From Bacteroidetes bacterium HGW-Bacteroidetes-2 (lineage in GTDB: Bacteria; Bacteroidota; Bacteroidia; Flavobacteriales; Flavobacteriaceae), in assembly GCA_002842575.1 (NCBI GenBank), contig PHDJ01000009.1, forward strand, positions 1-64,000: 64,000 nucleotides of DNA, written 5' to 3'. Under the pieces are notes generated by a model. The model was not told the DNA's origin. It worked only from the letters and a program-made list of their open reading frames with translations, and searched no databases. A program made the position numbers and the translations under genes. Below, in pieces: positions 33,657 to 44,647 of this stretch. Every line of letters starts with the position of its first letter. Positions within the stretch are counted from its first letter, which is position 1.

Positions 33657-36600
33657 CTACTCCTCTTCTTTTAGTCCGTTTAATTTTAAAATTTCTAAGG
33701 TTTTTTCTTTTTGCTGTTCCGCTTCTGATTCTAATTCGAGTTCAATTTTGCCCCCAAACAATCTGTTTGTAAATTCTTTGAACGTATTAAAATCAATAGA
33801 ATAAGATATTCCGGCACCTTGAGCAAAACCCTGATTTTCACCTATAAATTGAATTTCGGTTTCTCTATTAAAAAAGACTAATTTAAAGGTGCCATCTTCA
33901 TTAAGTAAAATTTGAATTTCAAAATTGCCTGCAATGGTATTTTCACTAACTCCGCCAACAGGAACACCAACTTTACCATTAATTAAAATTCGCTCGCTTA
34001 TTTGTGTAGAAAGTGTTACACCAAACCTATCTGAAGTTTCTGCATTAGGATTGTTACTGCCTTGTGTATAATCAATACCAACATTAAATTTTCCATCTTG
34101 ATCTGCAAAAATATCATTTACCAAACCAGAAAAACGCTCCACTAAAGAGGAAGTGCCCTGATCTACTGAAAAACGATCGCCTGAAAATGAGCCCGTTGTT
34201 ATTAGATACAATACCTGAAGTTCGCGTTGTTGCTTGTCTTCCAATTTAAAATCTAATTCCGATTTTGCTATGGAACTTATGTTAGGAAAATTAATTTCAT
34301 ATTCAAAAAGAGGTGCAATTAACTCACCTTGTAATATAATAGAAACATCTACAGGAATTTTCATATTAATGGTTGGATTATCTAACAATACCGAAGGATT
34401 AGCTTGGGTACGATAGGTAGCTCTTATATCTAATCTAGCGCGTTCGGGTCTGCCATCCCAACTTATGTTTCCACCTCTATCTACTTTAAATTCTTTTTGC
34501 ACCAAATTTGCGTATCTAAAATCATACACGGCTTCATATACCTGAAAATCCCCCCACATATTAAACCTGCCTAGTGTGTTTATTTCAATTAAAAGGGTAC
34601 CTTCTCCCCTACCTTTTAACGTAGAATTGTTTTTAATATCAACTACTACCTCCACTAAAGCATCTCTAGTAATTTGTAAATCAAATTCTAACGAAAGACC
34701 TTTTAGATCTTCTCTAACCAATGTTTCTCCTGAAATTCTTGCTGCTTTTTCTTCTGGAGAAAGGAAATATATGAATGAATCATCCCCAATAGATTCGGTA
34801 TCACTTATTGGAATTTTAAAGGTGGTGCCTGGTGCTGTAATGGCATCTACTTTTATTACTAATTCATTTACAGGCCCATAAATGGATGCATAACCATCGA
34901 TAAAAGCGGTGCCATAATATAAGGATTCTTCATTTCCTTCAGTGTCTAATACCAAAAAGCGATTGGTATTAATGTCGAGATTCATTTTCCATTTTGAAAA
35001 ATTATTGTGTTCAAAATAGCCTTCTAAATTTGCAACCGTATTATATTTTGTATCTGTTACTGTAGTGCTTGGTATAGAAAACCGATTTTTTGTTAGGTTA
35101 ATTTTTGAATTGTCTTTAAACAGAAAATCAATGTTGAGGTATGGAATTTTCATTCCTGCAGAATGGATTTCTAATTTGCCGTTAATATCTGGCGATTTGT
35201 ATGCGCCTGCTACTTTGGCATTACCGGTTACAAACCCTCGGATATCGGTTATAATGCTTCCGCCAAATGGACTTAAAGCCACAAGATTAAAATTATTTAA
35301 AGCAACATCTAGATCAATGGTTGAATTTATTTCATTCACTGCAATCACTCCTTTTGCCGTTAGCGATTTTATATTGTTATTTGTAAGGGTTGTGTTTATG
35401 TTGTAACTAGTTAGGTCTTCATTACCTGAAATTTCAAGAATCAGGTTGCCTAAATCATTTTCATTAACCACTAAACTATCGATGGTAACATTAGAATTTG
35501 GATAAAATAAATTTTCTTTCTGCAAAAAATTAAAACTACCATTAACATTTCCTGAAAGTTTCAAACTATCGATTTCGGGAGTTATTTTTCCAATATCTAC
35601 ATCTCTGAATAGTAGCTTAATGTCTTTATAACTAGAATCTTTAAATATTCCTGCCATTTGTATGTATTCATTATTGTGGTTTATCACTAATGAATCAATA
35701 AGAATGTCCTTAAATTTGTTGTCAAATACCATTTTATTTAAGGTATCGTTTTTTTCATTAATAAACCATTTATTCTCTTTATAGGTAATGTCTGAACGTT
35801 TCAGTCCAATAACCGATTTTCCTCTAGGGTTGATGGTGTGGTATAAGGATAAATTAAATAAATCAGAATTTGTTTTTCCACCAATAAATTCTGAGCGTAT
35901 AAACAGGGTATCTTTAAGGGTTACATTGATTAAATTAAAATTAGAAAAGGTATAGAATCCAAGGTTTATGGAATCTATTTCTATATAGGTATTAAAAAGA
36001 GGGTTGTTATTATCTACTTGTAAGCTTACTTTTTCAAAATACTTGTCAAATGTTGTAATTTTAGGTGTTCTAAAATTTAATTTGAATTCTGACTCATCTG
36101 AAGCCACAGAGCCTCTAATGGTTGTATTGTTTCCAATCTTAATTTGTGGTACAAAAATTTCTACTATTTTACTAAAAATCTCAAAATTAAAATTCACATA
36201 CTGGTTTTCTGTGGTTCTGAGAGGGATATAATTTGCATAAATACTCGCTACAGAGTTTTGAAAAAGACTAGGTAAATCTTCTAGTAAGAATCTGCCAGTC
36301 ATTTTGCCGGTAACAATATCGGGTGAAATTACTTCAATGGTTCGGATATCTTCTTCAAAACTTGAGGTGATAAAAATGTCATCAAAAAAGTAATCATCTA
36401 CTAGATTTTGATAGGTACTTTCATAAAATCGAATCGTTCCAACCACATCATCTATAGAAGTTCCGCGCATATCCATTGTTATAGAACCAGTATAAATAGA
36501 AATGCTGTCTCTTTTAAAAAGATTGGTTTTATATAAATCGGCATAGTCTATTTTTGCTTCAAAATCGTAATTGTTTTGTGCTTCAGAAACATCAACCAAG

Positions 36601-38156
36601 CCTTTGAATTGCATTTTTAAGTTTGGATCATCAATTTCTAAACTTCCGTTAAAAATAGGATTTTTAAGTGTGCCAACTAGATTAATGTTTGTGTAGTTGT
36701 ATTCATTGAACATAAAGTTTGAAATATTCCCTTTTAATTGCGTATTTAAAGCTTGCTGAGAAAATCCTTTACCGTTAAACTGTAGTTTAGCCGAGGTTTT
36801 TCCTAAAGTTTTTGTGCCCACCAACTTTCCGATATTAAAATTTTTAATATCCATTGTACCTTCATAGGTTGCCTGATTAACATTGTTAATGGATCCCATT
36901 TTAAAATTAGCTTCCACAAACCCTAATGCGGTGTTTATACTAGAATCTGTATCTAGATTTGTTCCAGAAATAGAGGTAGTTCCGTTAAAAGTAAAAGGTC
37001 CTAAAGATTCCATTTCTTTTGGGAGAACACTTCCTAAAACATTTGGCATAAAACGCCTTAAATCAAAATAATTTGAGGAGATGCTATGATTTGTTGCGGT
37101 AACTGCATAGGTAGTGCCTCCTTTTAATAAATCACGAAACAAGAAGTTTCCTGAAATGGTTGTGCCTTGGTTTGTAAGTTGTACTTCTTTTAATTCAAAA
37201 TCGTTTAGGGTACCTGTAAAAGTGGAAGAAAAAACGATGTTTTGGTCTTTACCAAACTCCTTATAAAACACATTTAAATCGTTTGTGGCAATAGAAGATT
37301 CTTTAATATTTGCTTCAATAAGCACTTCGTCTTCAAAATTTGAAAGGCCATTTTCTTGATAAGCCATCATTACATCGCCTTTTAAGAAAGACTGCTCTGT
37401 GGTAAGGTGTAAATCATAAAATTCCATTTTTTCATTGGTGTATGAAAATTTAGAAGCCACTTGGGTAACCTGAATCTGATTATTAAACATAAAATTTAAA
37501 TATTCAATGTTTGAATTCACATCAACATCCAATATTTTAAATTGATTTGCCTTTAAATTTAAATTTGTAAAGCTTACAATTTCAGGGTTTTCTGAATTTT
37601 CATTTATAATTTTTATATCTGCATTTGTAAGTTTAATGGTATTAGATTCTAATAAAAAATGCGAATTGGGGTTAGGCACTTTTGGAGCAAATTTTTTAGA
37701 AAAAATGGTCAGGTTATCCGTTTCTTCATCGCGGTAGGTTTTGATATATAACTTAGCATCCTGCATGTCTATATTTCCAAAGCCAAGTTGGCTCTTAATA
37801 AGATTTCTAAAATTTAAAATATCTGTATCTAATTTTCTGGCATAAATTAATGTATCCTGATGGTGGTCTGCAATATAAACTTCCTGAATGGCTACTTGCC
37901 CCTTCCAGTTAAGACCAATCCTTTTTATGTGAATATCGGTGCCATAGCTTTCATTTAAACTTTTTGTTACTTGGTTTGCAATTTTAGTTTGCACGGCTGG
38001 AAAAGAAATTAAAACAATTAACGAAATTATAAGCAATAGGAAGACTAAAAAAATACGAAAGAGAATTTTCCTCCATTTTTTTTTATTTTTTTTCAAAGGA
38101 TTAGATGTTATGCCCATATCCTCTTGGTTCTCCTGTTGATTTTCACTTATGGGCAT
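33657..38156 (-). CDS. Translocation/assembly module TamB-like protein (DUF490)
   Basis: 1499-residue inner-membrane-anchored protein. One helix near residues 30-50 (ILFRIFLVFLLLIISLIVLISF) is followed by AsmA/TamB-like repeated beta segments. The C-terminal DUF490 region is seen in RGGNISWDGRPERARLDIRAT and LDFKLEDKQQRELQVLYLITTGSFS. TamB-type proteins span the periplasm as a beta-taco and move phospholipid, or assist barrel assembly with a TamA partner. The gene is divergent from tsaD with 83 bp between, an arrangement I recall from many Bacteroidota. The last part, GEGTLLIEINTLGRFNMWGDF..., fits the family. Confidence 0.9.
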   Translation of the reverse strand: MPISENQQENQEDMGITSNPLKKNKKKWRKILFRIFLVFLLLIISLIVLISFPAVQTKIANQVTKSLNESYGTDIHIKRIGLNWKGQVAIQEVYIADHHQDTLIYARKLDTDILNFRNLIKSQLGFGNIDMQDAKLYIKTYRDEETDNLTIFSKKFAPKVPNPNSHFLLESNTIKLTNADIKIINENSENPEIVSFTNLNLKANQFKILDVDVNSNIEYLNFMFNNQIQVTQVASKFSYTNEKMEFYDLHLTTEQSFLKGDVMMAYQENGLSNFEDEVLIEANIKESSIATNDLNVFYKEFGKDQNIVFSSTFTGTLNDFELKEVQLTNQGTTISGNFLFRDLLKGGTTYAVTATNHSISSNYFDLRRFMPNVLGSVLPKEMESLGPFTFNGTTSISGTNLDTDSSINTALGFVEANFKMGSINNVNQATYEGTMDIKNFNIGKLVGTKTLGKTSAKLQFNGKGFSQQALNTQLKGNISNFMFNEYNYTNINLVGTLKNPIFNGSLEIDDPNLKMQFKGLVDVSEAQNNYDFEAKIDYADLYKTNLFKRDSISIYTGSITMDMRGTSIDDVVGTIRFYESTYQNLVDDYFFDDIFITSSFEEDIRTIEVISPDIVTGKMTGRFLLEDLPSLFQNSVASIYANYIPLRTTENQYVNFNFEIFSKIVEIFVPQIKIGNNTTIRGSVASDESEFKLNFRTPKITTFDKYFEKVSLQVDNNNPLFNTYIEIDSINLGFYTFSNFNLINVTLKDTLFIRSEFIGGKTNSDLFNLSLYHTINPRGKSVIGLKRSDITYKENKWFINEKNDTLNKMVFDNKFKDILIDSLVINHNNEYIQMAGIFKDSSYKDIKLLFRDVDIGKITPEIDSLKLSGNVNGSFNFLQKENLFYPNSNVTIDSLVVNENDLGNLILEISGNEDLTSYNINTTLTNNNIKSLTAKGVIAVNEINSTIDLDVALNNFNLVALSPFGGSIITDIRGFVTGNAKVAGAYKSPDINGKLEIHSAGMKIPYLNIDFLFKDNSKINLTKNRFSIPSTTVTDTKYNTVANLEGYFEHNNFSKWKMNLDINTNRFLVLDTEGNEESLYYGTAFIDGYASIYGPVNELVIKVDAITAPGTTFKIPISDTESIGDDSFIYFLSPEEKAARISGETLVREDLKGLSLEFDLQITRDALVEVVVDIKNNSTLKGRGEGTLLIEINTLGRFNMWGDFQVYEAVYDFRYANLVQKEFKVDRGGNISWDGRPERARLDIRATYRTQANPSVLLDNPTINMKIPVDVSIILQGELIAPLFEYEINFPNISSIAKSELDFKLEDKQQRELQVLYLITTGSFSGDRFSVDQGTSSLVERFSGLVNDIFADQDGKFNVGIDYTQGSNNPNAETSDRFGVTLSTQISERILINGKVGVPVGGVSENTIAGNFEIQILLNEDGTFKLVFFNRETEIQFIGENQGFAQGAGISYSIDFNTFKEFTNRLFGGKIELELESEAEQQKEKTLEILKLNGLKEEE

Positions 38157-38167
38157 TCCTTAAATTT

Positions 38168-38195
38168 TTTGATCCGTTTTAATGTTTTAACTTTG
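38168..38195 (+). promoter_or_regulatory. Promoter with TAACTTTG -7 element of tsaD
   Basis: TAACTTTG (38188-38195) is a perfect -7 box, 44 bases before the ATG. TTTG at 38168-38171 is 16 bases upstream, slightly short. Confidence 0.5.
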
Positions 38196-38239
38196 CGCTT
38201 CACATATTTTTAAATGAAACCACTTTTATGCCATTTTAA

Positions 38240-39262
38240 ATGAAAAAAGAGTCCATTTACATTTTAGGTATTGAATCCTCTTGCGATGATACCGCTGCGG
38301 CTGTGTTACACAACGGAAAGATACTATCTAATGTTGTAGCAACGCAAAAAATTCACGAAGAATATGGTGGAGTGGTACCTGAATTAGCTTCCAGAGCTCA
38401 CCAGCAAAATATTGTTCCTGTAGTTCACCAAGCGTTACGCCTAGCAAATATCGACAAAAAAGATGTAAATGCCATAGCTTTTACACTTGGACCAGGATTA
38501 ATGGGTTCGCTATTGGTAGGTGCTTCATTTTCAAAGTCTTTGGCTATGGGTTTAGCGATTCCATTGATTGAAGTTAACCACATGCAAGCACATATATTAG
38601 CACATTTTATAGAAGCAGAGGGACAAACTCAACCATCTTTTCCTTTTTTAGCACTAACCATTAGTGGTGGTCACACTCAAATTGTACAAGTGAATGACTA
38701 TTTTGACATGAAAATACTTGGAGAAACTATCGATGATGCTGTGGGTGAAGCATTTGATAAATCTGCTAAAATTTTAGGACTTCCTTATCCAGGCGGTCCA
38801 TTTATAGATAGGTATGCCCAATTAGGAAATCCTAAAGCATATCTTTTTACTAAACCAAAAGTAGGCGCAATGGATTTTAGCTTTAGTGGTTTAAAAACGG
38901 CTATTCTTTATTTTGTACAAAACCAAACAAAATTGCATCCAAATTTTGTGGAAGAAAATATAAACGATATTTGTGCCTCTATTCAATTTACCATAGTAAG
39001 TTACTTAATGGATAAACTGAAAAATGCAGTAAAACATACTGGAATTAAAGAAATTGCTATTGGTGGTGGTGTTTCTGCCAATAGTGGTATTCGAAAAGCC
39101 CTACAAGATGCAGAGGAAAAATACGGTTGGAAAACACATATTCCTCGTTTTGAATTTTGCACAGACAATGCGGCAATGATTGCAATGGTAGGTGAATTGA
39201 AATATCGGAAAAGCGATTTTTCTTCTTTAGATACTTCTTCTAAAGCACGAATGCAATTTTAA
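38240..39262 (+). CDS. tsaD: tRNA N6-adenosine threonylcarbamoyltransferase
   Basis: 340-residue essential ASKHA-family protein that transfers threonylcarbamoyl to A37 of ANN-decoding tRNAs, with TsaB/TsaE. Start LGIESSCDDTAAAVL carries the ATP-binding Asp, the metal histidines are in VNHMQAHILAHF, and GAMDFSFSGLKTA and AIGGGVSANSGIRKAL are family hallmarks. Own -7 box upstream. It is followed after 51 bp by rsmE; the two make a tRNA/rRNA modification pair. Confidence 0.97.
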   Translation: MKKESIYILGIESSCDDTAAAVLHNGKILSNVVATQKIHEEYGGVVPELASRAHQQNIVPVVHQALRLANIDKKDVNAIAFTLGPGLMGSLLVGASFSKSLAMGLAIPLIEVNHMQAHILAHFIEAEGQTQPSFPFLALTISGGHTQIVQVNDYFDMKILGETIDDAVGEAFDKSAKILGLPYPGGPFIDRYAQLGNPKAYLFTKPKVGAMDFSFSGLKTAILYFVQNQTKLHPNFVEENINDICASIQFTIVSYLMDKLKNAVKHTGIKEIAIGGGVSANSGIRKALQDAEEKYGWKTHIPRFEFCTDNAAMIAMVGELKYRKSDFSSLDTSSKARMQF

Positions 39263-39313
39263 CATGTACATTTCTATGCTTTAAACACTTTTTAATTATA
39301 TAGATTTTATCTT

Positions 39314-40027
39314 ATGCAATTGTTCTACCATCCTAAAGCCTCTACTCTATTGCCAGAAATTTTTTTTAGCAAAGAAGAAAGCAAGCACATTATAAAAGTA
39401 CTTCGTAAAAATATTGGTGATATCCTTGAAATTACCAATGGCAAAGGCTCGTTTTTTACTGCCGAAATTACACAAGCAAACCCAAATAAATGTTTTGCTA
39501 AAATAACGGAAGAATTTCCTCAAAAACCACTTTCTTATCATTTACATCTTGCTGTAGCACCTACAAAACTCAACGATCGATTTGAATGGTTTTTAGAAAA
39601 GGCTACTGAAATAGGCATAAGTGAAATAACCCCTATTTTTTGTGAGCGAAGTGAGCGAAAAAATATAAAACCAGAGCGTTTTGAAAAAATCATACAAAGT
39701 GCCATGAAGCAATCGCTTAAAGGATTTTTGCCCATTTTGCATCCTGCAATTTCATTTAAAGAGTTTGTTTTACAACAAAAAAACAATTCTTCAAAAAAAT
39801 ACATTGCCCACTGTGAGGACACCGATAGAAAACCACTAAAAAAGGAAATTCAAGCCAAAGATTCTATAGTAATTTTGATTGGTCCGGAAGGCGATTTTTC
39901 AGAAAAAGAAATAACGTATGCCCTCACAAATAGATTTGTTCCAATAACGCTAGGCGAAAGTAGATTGCGGACTGAAACCGCAGCTGTTGTAGCATGCCAT
40001 AGTGTGGCTTTTTTGAATGAAAACTAG
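39314..40027 (+). CDS. rsmE: 16S rRNA (uracil1498-N3)-methyltransferase
   Basis: 237 residues. SPOUT-type methyltransferase that makes m3U1498 in 16S rRNA. An N-terminal PUA-like part (about 1-70) is followed by the SPOUT fold with its trefoil-knot motifs: VILIGPEGDFSEKEI and TLGESRLRTETAAVVA. LEKATEIGISEITPIFCERSE is another conserved block. It lies 51 bp behind tsaD on the same strand and is probably cotranscribed. Converges with cmk. Confidence 0.95.
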   Translation: MQLFYHPKASTLLPEIFFSKEESKHIIKVLRKNIGDILEITNGKGSFFTAEITQANPNKCFAKITEEFPQKPLSYHLHLAVAPTKLNDRFEWFLEKATEIGISEITPIFCERSERKNIKPERFEKIIQSAMKQSLKGFLPILHPAISFKEFVLQQKNNSSKKYIAHCEDTDRKPLKKEIQAKDSIVILIGPEGDFSEKEITYALTNRFVPITLGESRLRTETAAVVACHSVAFLNEN

Positions 40028-40056
40028 TTTATCAATCACTCTAGGCTTATAAAAAT

Positions 40057-40755
40057 TTAGAGATTCCTTCCTGCTATTCTGTCTTTAGCAAGTTGTAATG
40101 CAGTTTGAAAAAAGTCTTCTTTATTAGTGAAAGTATTATCTAGCTCTATAGCATCTTGGGCTTTTACTAAAGGAGAGTCTTTTCTGGTAGTATCTATTCG
40201 GTCGCGTTCCATCACATTTTTTAAAATTTCTTCAAAGGTAACTTTTGCACCATTATCGATATATTCTTTATACCGTCTTCTGGCTCTTTCTTGAGGCGCT
40301 GCATTAAGGAAAATTTTTAGTTCAGCCTGAGGAAAAACAACAGTTCCAATATCTCTCCCATCCATAACTACCCCTTTTTGTTTCCCTATTTTGTGCTGTT
40401 GTTCTACTAATTTTTTTCTTACTTCCGAAATTTCTGCAATCCTGCTTACGTATTGTGAAACCTCTAAAGATCTTATTCTTTCCTCTACATTTTTTCCATT
40501 AAGATACATATCCGCAATACCTGTTGCTGGATTTAATTCAAAATAAAGAGTAACATTGGGTAGTTTTTCTATGAGTTTTTCTTGATTACAATGTGTTTTT
40601 GAAATCAAACCATTTTCTAAAGCAAATAAAGCGATTGCCCTGTACATAGCACCGGTATCCACATACAAATATCCTAAATGTGCTGCAAGACGTTTTGCAA
40701 CGGTACTTTTACCAGTTGAAGAATAGCCGTCAATTGCGATGGTAATTTTTTTCAT
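40057..40755 (-). CDS. cmk: Cytidylate kinase
   Basis: 232 residues. P-loop kinase phosphorylating CMP/dCMP. The nucleotide site is IAIDGYSSTGKSTVAKRLA (P-loop about 9-17). The CMP-binding region shows YVDTGAMYRAIALF and GVVMDGRDIGTVVFP, and the lid is ERARRRYKEY. It lies 35 bp after porQ on the minus strand (stop-to-start), in the order lon, porQ, cmk. Confidence 0.95.
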   Translation of the reverse strand: MKKITIAIDGYSSTGKSTVAKRLAAHLGYLYVDTGAMYRAIALFALENGLISKTHCNQEKLIEKLPNVTLYFELNPATGIADMYLNGKNVEERIRSLEVSQYVSRIAEISEVRKKLVEQQHKIGKQKGVVMDGRDIGTVVFPQAELKIFLNAAPQERARRRYKEYIDNGAKVTFEEILKNVMERDRIDTTRKDSPLVKAQDAIELDNTFTNKEDFFQTALQLAKDRIAGRNL

Positions 40756-40789
40756 AATGAAGATTCCACAAAATGTGGGGAGACTTTTA

Positions 40790-41809
40790 TTAACGCAAAT
40801 CCATATTCAATCCAAAAAAACTTGCTGCTGCGGCAGCATTGTATTTAGAGTAAGAATAACTAATCCGCAATTTATTTAATTTTATAGAAAAACCTGCACT
40901 TAAACCCGCAAAAGATCGTTGTTCTATAATTCGCAATTCTTCTGACCTTCGCACATTGTAGCCTAGACGAATATTAAAACCGCCTTTCGGAAAAAGTTCA
41001 ACACCAAAAATCATTCTACGGAATGCATTGTCTATAAAGTTTATTTTTTCTTTAATTACATTACCTTCCAAATCAACTTCTTCACGAGCGGGATTAGAAA
41101 AAGCAATATTCCAAGTTTGAAGATTTTCTAATGTAAAATGCCAGCGAATTGGAACATTTAAGGGAATTTGTGAAATGCCAAAATCTACCTCAAAAGGCAA
41201 TGATTCATATACTTCATTAAAAGGAGTGAATTGTGTACCTATATTTCTAGCAACTGCAGCAATATTTAAATCCCAAGGCTCATATACATAAATAATGCCG
41301 ATGTCTATAGCACCACCTAATGAAGAATACTGTTCTAATTTAGAGGATATAAGTTTTACATTAATCCCAACGTGAAAATCGGTCCAAGGAATGTTTCTTG
41401 CATAACCCATAGAAAGTGCAACTTCGCCCCCTCCAAAAGAATTAGTAGGCTCGCCTTGTTCATCAAAACCATCAAAACTGCCATAATTTATGTAGGTCAC
41501 CCCTGCATGAAACACTTGAGTACGCCTGTCCCATAAATAAGCATAGGCAGCTGTACCGTAGCTTACGTCTGCAAAATAATTTACATAGTTTACAGAAAGT
41601 TGATTATCCATAGCGGGATTTATCGTTGCAGGATTGTATAAACCTTGAGTTGGGTCATAATCATAATTTGTGATGACCTTACCTCCTAATGCAGCTTGCC
41701 GTGGCGAATTTACCAAATTTAAAAACTGGTAAGTTGCCCTTCCACCTATTTGAGAATAACTCAATGTTGTAGAAACTAATAAAAATGCAATAAAAATAGT
41801 TTTCTGCAT
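40790..41809 (-). CDS. porQ: Type IX secretion system protein PorQ
   Basis: Outer-membrane barrel of the PorV/PorQ family. I start at the ATG ending at 41809, where a signal peptide begins (MQKTIFIAFLLVSTTLSYSQ); the longer track start adds 21 unlikely residues. The mature start is IGGRATYQFLNLVNSPRQAALGG, followed by YNPATINPAMDNQLSVNYVNY, the PorQ signature. In type IX secretion, PorQ works with PorZ and PorV in anchoring A-LPS-linked cargo at the surface. Genes for the core machine (gldKLMN, sprA, sprE) are not in this window. A near-match -7 box TAACTTTA lies just upstream. Confidence 0.9.
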   Translation of the reverse strand: MQKTIFIAFLLVSTTLSYSQIGGRATYQFLNLVNSPRQAALGGKVITNYDYDPTQGLYNPATINPAMDNQLSVNYVNYFADVSYGTAAYAYLWDRRTQVFHAGVTYINYGSFDGFDEQGEPTNSFGGGEVALSMGYARNIPWTDFHVGINVKLISSKLEQYSSLGGAIDIGIIYVYEPWDLNIAAVARNIGTQFTPFNEVYESLPFEVDFGISQIPLNVPIRWHFTLENLQTWNIAFSNPAREEVDLEGNVIKEKINFIDNAFRRMIFGVELFPKGGFNIRLGYNVRRSEELRIIEQRSFAGLSAGFSIKLNKLRISYSYSKYNAAAAASFFGLNMDLR

Positions 41810-41968
41810 GGATATTTTAAAGTTAATATTCTCAGATTTGGGAGAATAAGCGTACCTTATTAACGAGTGCAAGTATAATTTATTTTTAGGTATTCACAGA
41901 AAAAGGAAAGTAATAAAATTACTTCCCTTTCTCATAAAATTGTTGTGTTATTTTAGCAACTTTTAAAA

Positions 41969-44419
41969 CTATAAAATTTTAGCGTTTTTCACTTTTTCAT
42001 TCATAAGAGCATATTGTAAAACTTCACTCATATCTTTTACATAATGAAAAGTTAATCCTTTTAAATAATCTTCTTTTATTTCTTCAATATCTCTTTTGTT
42101 TTCTTCACAAAGCATAATTTCTTTAATACATGCTCTTTTTGCTGCCAGAATTTTTTCTTTAATTCCGCCAACGGGAAGGACTTTTCCACGTAAAGTAATT
42201 TCACCGGTCATAGCCAGATTATTTTTTACTTTTCGTTGAGTAAATAAAGAAACTAAAGAGGTAAGCATAGTTATTCCGGCACTAGGACCATCTTTAGGGG
42301 TTGCTCCTTCTGGCACGTGAATGTGTACGTTATACTTTTCAAATACGTCTGGGTCTATGCCTAATTCATCGGCATTAGACTTGATATATTCCATAGCGAT
42401 TGTGGCAGATTCCTTCATCACTTTTCCTAAATTTCCGGTAATGGTAAGATTTCCTTTTCCTTTTGATAATATAGACTCAATAAAAAGGATGGCTCCTCCA
42501 ACACTGGTCCATGCTAATCCTGTTACTACACCTGCAACATCGTTATTTTCATATTTATCCCGCTCCATTTTTGGAGAACCTAAAACTTTAAGAATATCTT
42601 CATTAGTAGCCTTTAGGTTATACGATTCTTCCATTGCAATGTGCATGGCGGCGTGTCGTACCATTTTTGCTATTTGTTTTTCCAAGCCTCTTACCCCAGA
42701 TTCACGTGTGTAGCCTTCTACAATTTTTTCTAATTGGGGTCTGGCTATTTTTAAATGGCTTTTATTTAAACCGTGTTCTTTTAACTGCTTAGGTAATAGA
42801 TGTTGGTTTGCAATTTCTACTTTTTCTTCTATGGTATAACCGGTTACATTGATGATTTCCATCCTATCTAACAAAGCAGGTTGGATGTTATTTAAGCTAT
42901 TTGCAGTAGCAACAAACATTACTTTAGAAAGGTCATAGCCTATTTCTAAAAAATTGTCGTGAAAGTCTGAATTTTGTTCTGGATCTAAAACTTCCAATAA
43001 TGCAGATGAGGGGTCACCTTGGTTGCCTATGGAAAGTTTATCGATTTCATCTAAAACAAAAACAGGATTTGACTTTTCTGCTTTTTTTATGCTTTGTATG
43101 ATTCGTCCTGGCATAGCACCAATATAGGTTTTTCTGTGTCCGCGTATTTCTGACTCATCACGTAGACCTCCTAAAGAAACCCGAATATATTTTCTACCCA
43201 AAGCCTCGGCTATAGATTTTCCTAAAGAAGTTTTTCCAACACCAGGGGGACCATACAAACAAAGTATAGGAGACTTCATGTCATTGCGCAGTTTTAGTAC
43301 TGCAAGGTGTTCTATAATACGTTTTTTTACATCCTCTAATCCAAAATGATCGCGATCTAAAATACGTTGAGCTCTTTTTAAATCAAATTTATCTTTGGAA
43401 AAATCATTCCAAGGAAGATCTAAAAACAAATCTAAGTAGTTACGCTGAATAGAATACTCAGCAACTTGTGGATTCATTCTCTGTAATTTTGCCAATTCTT
43501 TTTCAAAATGTTTTGCTGCTTCACTACTCCATTTTTTCTTTAAAGAACGTTCTTTCATTTCGTCTACTTCTTCTTCATAAGAAACACCTCCAAGCTCTTC
43601 TTGAATGGTTTTCATTTGTTGGTGCAAGAAGTATTCACGTTGTTGTTGGTCTAAATCATAACGTACTTTAGATTGGATATCGTTTTTTAAAGAAAGTTTT
43701 TGAAATTCGATGTGCATATATTTTAAGGTTTCCATAGCACGATCTTCCAAAGAGTTAATTTCTAATAACTTTTGTTTTTCATCTACCTTAATATTTAGGT
43801 TAGAAGACACAAAATTGATTAAAAACGAATTACTCTCAATATTTTTAATTGCAAAAGAAGCCTCTGAAGGAATGTTTGGATTTTCTTGAATAATTTGAAG
43901 CGCTAAATCTTTAATAGAATCGATAATTGCTTTAAATTCTTTATTGCTTTTTGCTGGTTTGGCCTCTGCCACTTCTTTTACTTTAGCTTTAAAATAAGGT
44001 TCTGATGTGATGATTTTATCAATTTCAAAACGCTTTTTCCCTTGTAAAATCACCGTTGTATTGCCATCGGGCATTTTTAAAACCCGCAAAATTCTGGCCA
44101 CAGTACCAAGCCTATTGATGTCTTTTTCGCTAGGCTCTTCTATGCCTTCTGAAATTTGAGAAACAACACCAATAACTTTATTGCCTTTATTCGCATCATT
44201 TATTAACTTGATAGATTTGTCTCTACCGGCGGTAATTGGAACCACAACACCTGGAAATAATACGGTATTTCGCAAAGGTAGAATAGCTAACACATCGGGT
44301 AGTTCTTCTTTGTTGATTGCTGCTTCATCCTCTGGGGTCATTAAAGGAATAAATTCTGCTTCCTCATTTAATTCCTGGAATGACAAACTGTCTATATCTA
44401 TAATTTTTGATCTTGCCAT
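41969..44419 (-). CDS. lon: ATP-dependent Lon protease
   Basis: 816-residue soluble AAA+ protease of LonA type. An N-terminal LAN domain ([23 protein letters not shown]) leads through a long helical region into the AAA domain with Walker A GPPGVGKT (390-397) and Walker [10 protein letters not shown]. The protease domain has the Ser713-Lys756 dyad in DGPSAGIT and [11 protein letters not shown]. It degrades damaged and regulatory proteins. It is the first gene of a lon-porQ-cmk run. A short inverted repeat (cctgtc...gacagg) lies about 36-57 bp upstream of its ATG. Confidence 0.97.
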   Translation of the reverse strand: MARSKIIDIDSLSFQELNEEAEFIPLMTPEDEAAINKEELPDVLAILPLRNTVLFPGVVVPITAGRDKSIKLINDANKGNKVIGVVSQISEGIEEPSEKDINRLGTVARILRVLKMPDGNTTVILQGKKRFEIDKIITSEPYFKAKVKEVAEAKPAKSNKEFKAIIDSIKDLALQIIQENPNIPSEASFAIKNIESNSFLINFVSSNLNIKVDEKQKLLEINSLEDRAMETLKYMHIEFQKLSLKNDIQSKVRYDLDQQQREYFLHQQMKTIQEELGGVSYEEEVDEMKERSLKKKWSSEAAKHFEKELAKLQRMNPQVAEYSIQRNYLDLFLDLPWNDFSKDKFDLKRAQRILDRDHFGLEDVKKRIIEHLAVLKLRNDMKSPILCLYGPPGVGKTSLGKSIAEALGRKYIRVSLGGLRDESEIRGHRKTYIGAMPGRIIQSIKKAEKSNPVFVLDEIDKLSIGNQGDPSSALLEVLDPEQNSDFHDNFLEIGYDLSKVMFVATANSLNNIQPALLDRMEIINVTGYTIEEKVEIANQHLLPKQLKEHGLNKSHLKIARPQLEKIVEGYTRESGVRGLEKQIAKMVRHAAMHIAMEESYNLKATNEDILKVLGSPKMERDKYENNDVAGVVTGLAWTSVGGAILFIESILSKGKGNLTITGNLGKVMKESATIAMEYIKSNADELGIDPDVFEKYNVHIHVPEGATPKDGPSAGITMLTSLVSLFTQRKVKNNLAMTGEITLRGKVLPVGGIKEKILAAKRACIKEIMLCEENKRDIEEIKEDYLKGLTFHYVKDMSEVLQYALMNEKVKNAKIL

Positions 44420-44454
44420 AATTGTTTTAAGTCATTATGTCATAAGCTATTTTG

Positions 44455-44476
44455 CCTGTCTCTTTATTCTGACAGG
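44455..44476 (-). promoter_or_regulatory. Inverted repeat in the lon upstream region
   Basis: cctgtc, ten bases, gacagg, 36-57 bp before the lon ATG. It may be an operator or part of a 5' leader. There is no obvious heat-shock box. Function unknown. Confidence 0.3.
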
Positions 44477-44647
44477 TACTAAAAATGCAATAACACTGAT
44501 TATTAATAGAATAAAACTTTATAGGTACTTTATTCTTTATGTATATTTCAATAGTTATGCCACCCAATTTATATCCATTTATATTTTTTAAATAAAAGTG
44601 TAACATTTTGAATTACTATGTATCTTTAATATAAATGAATTTATTTT

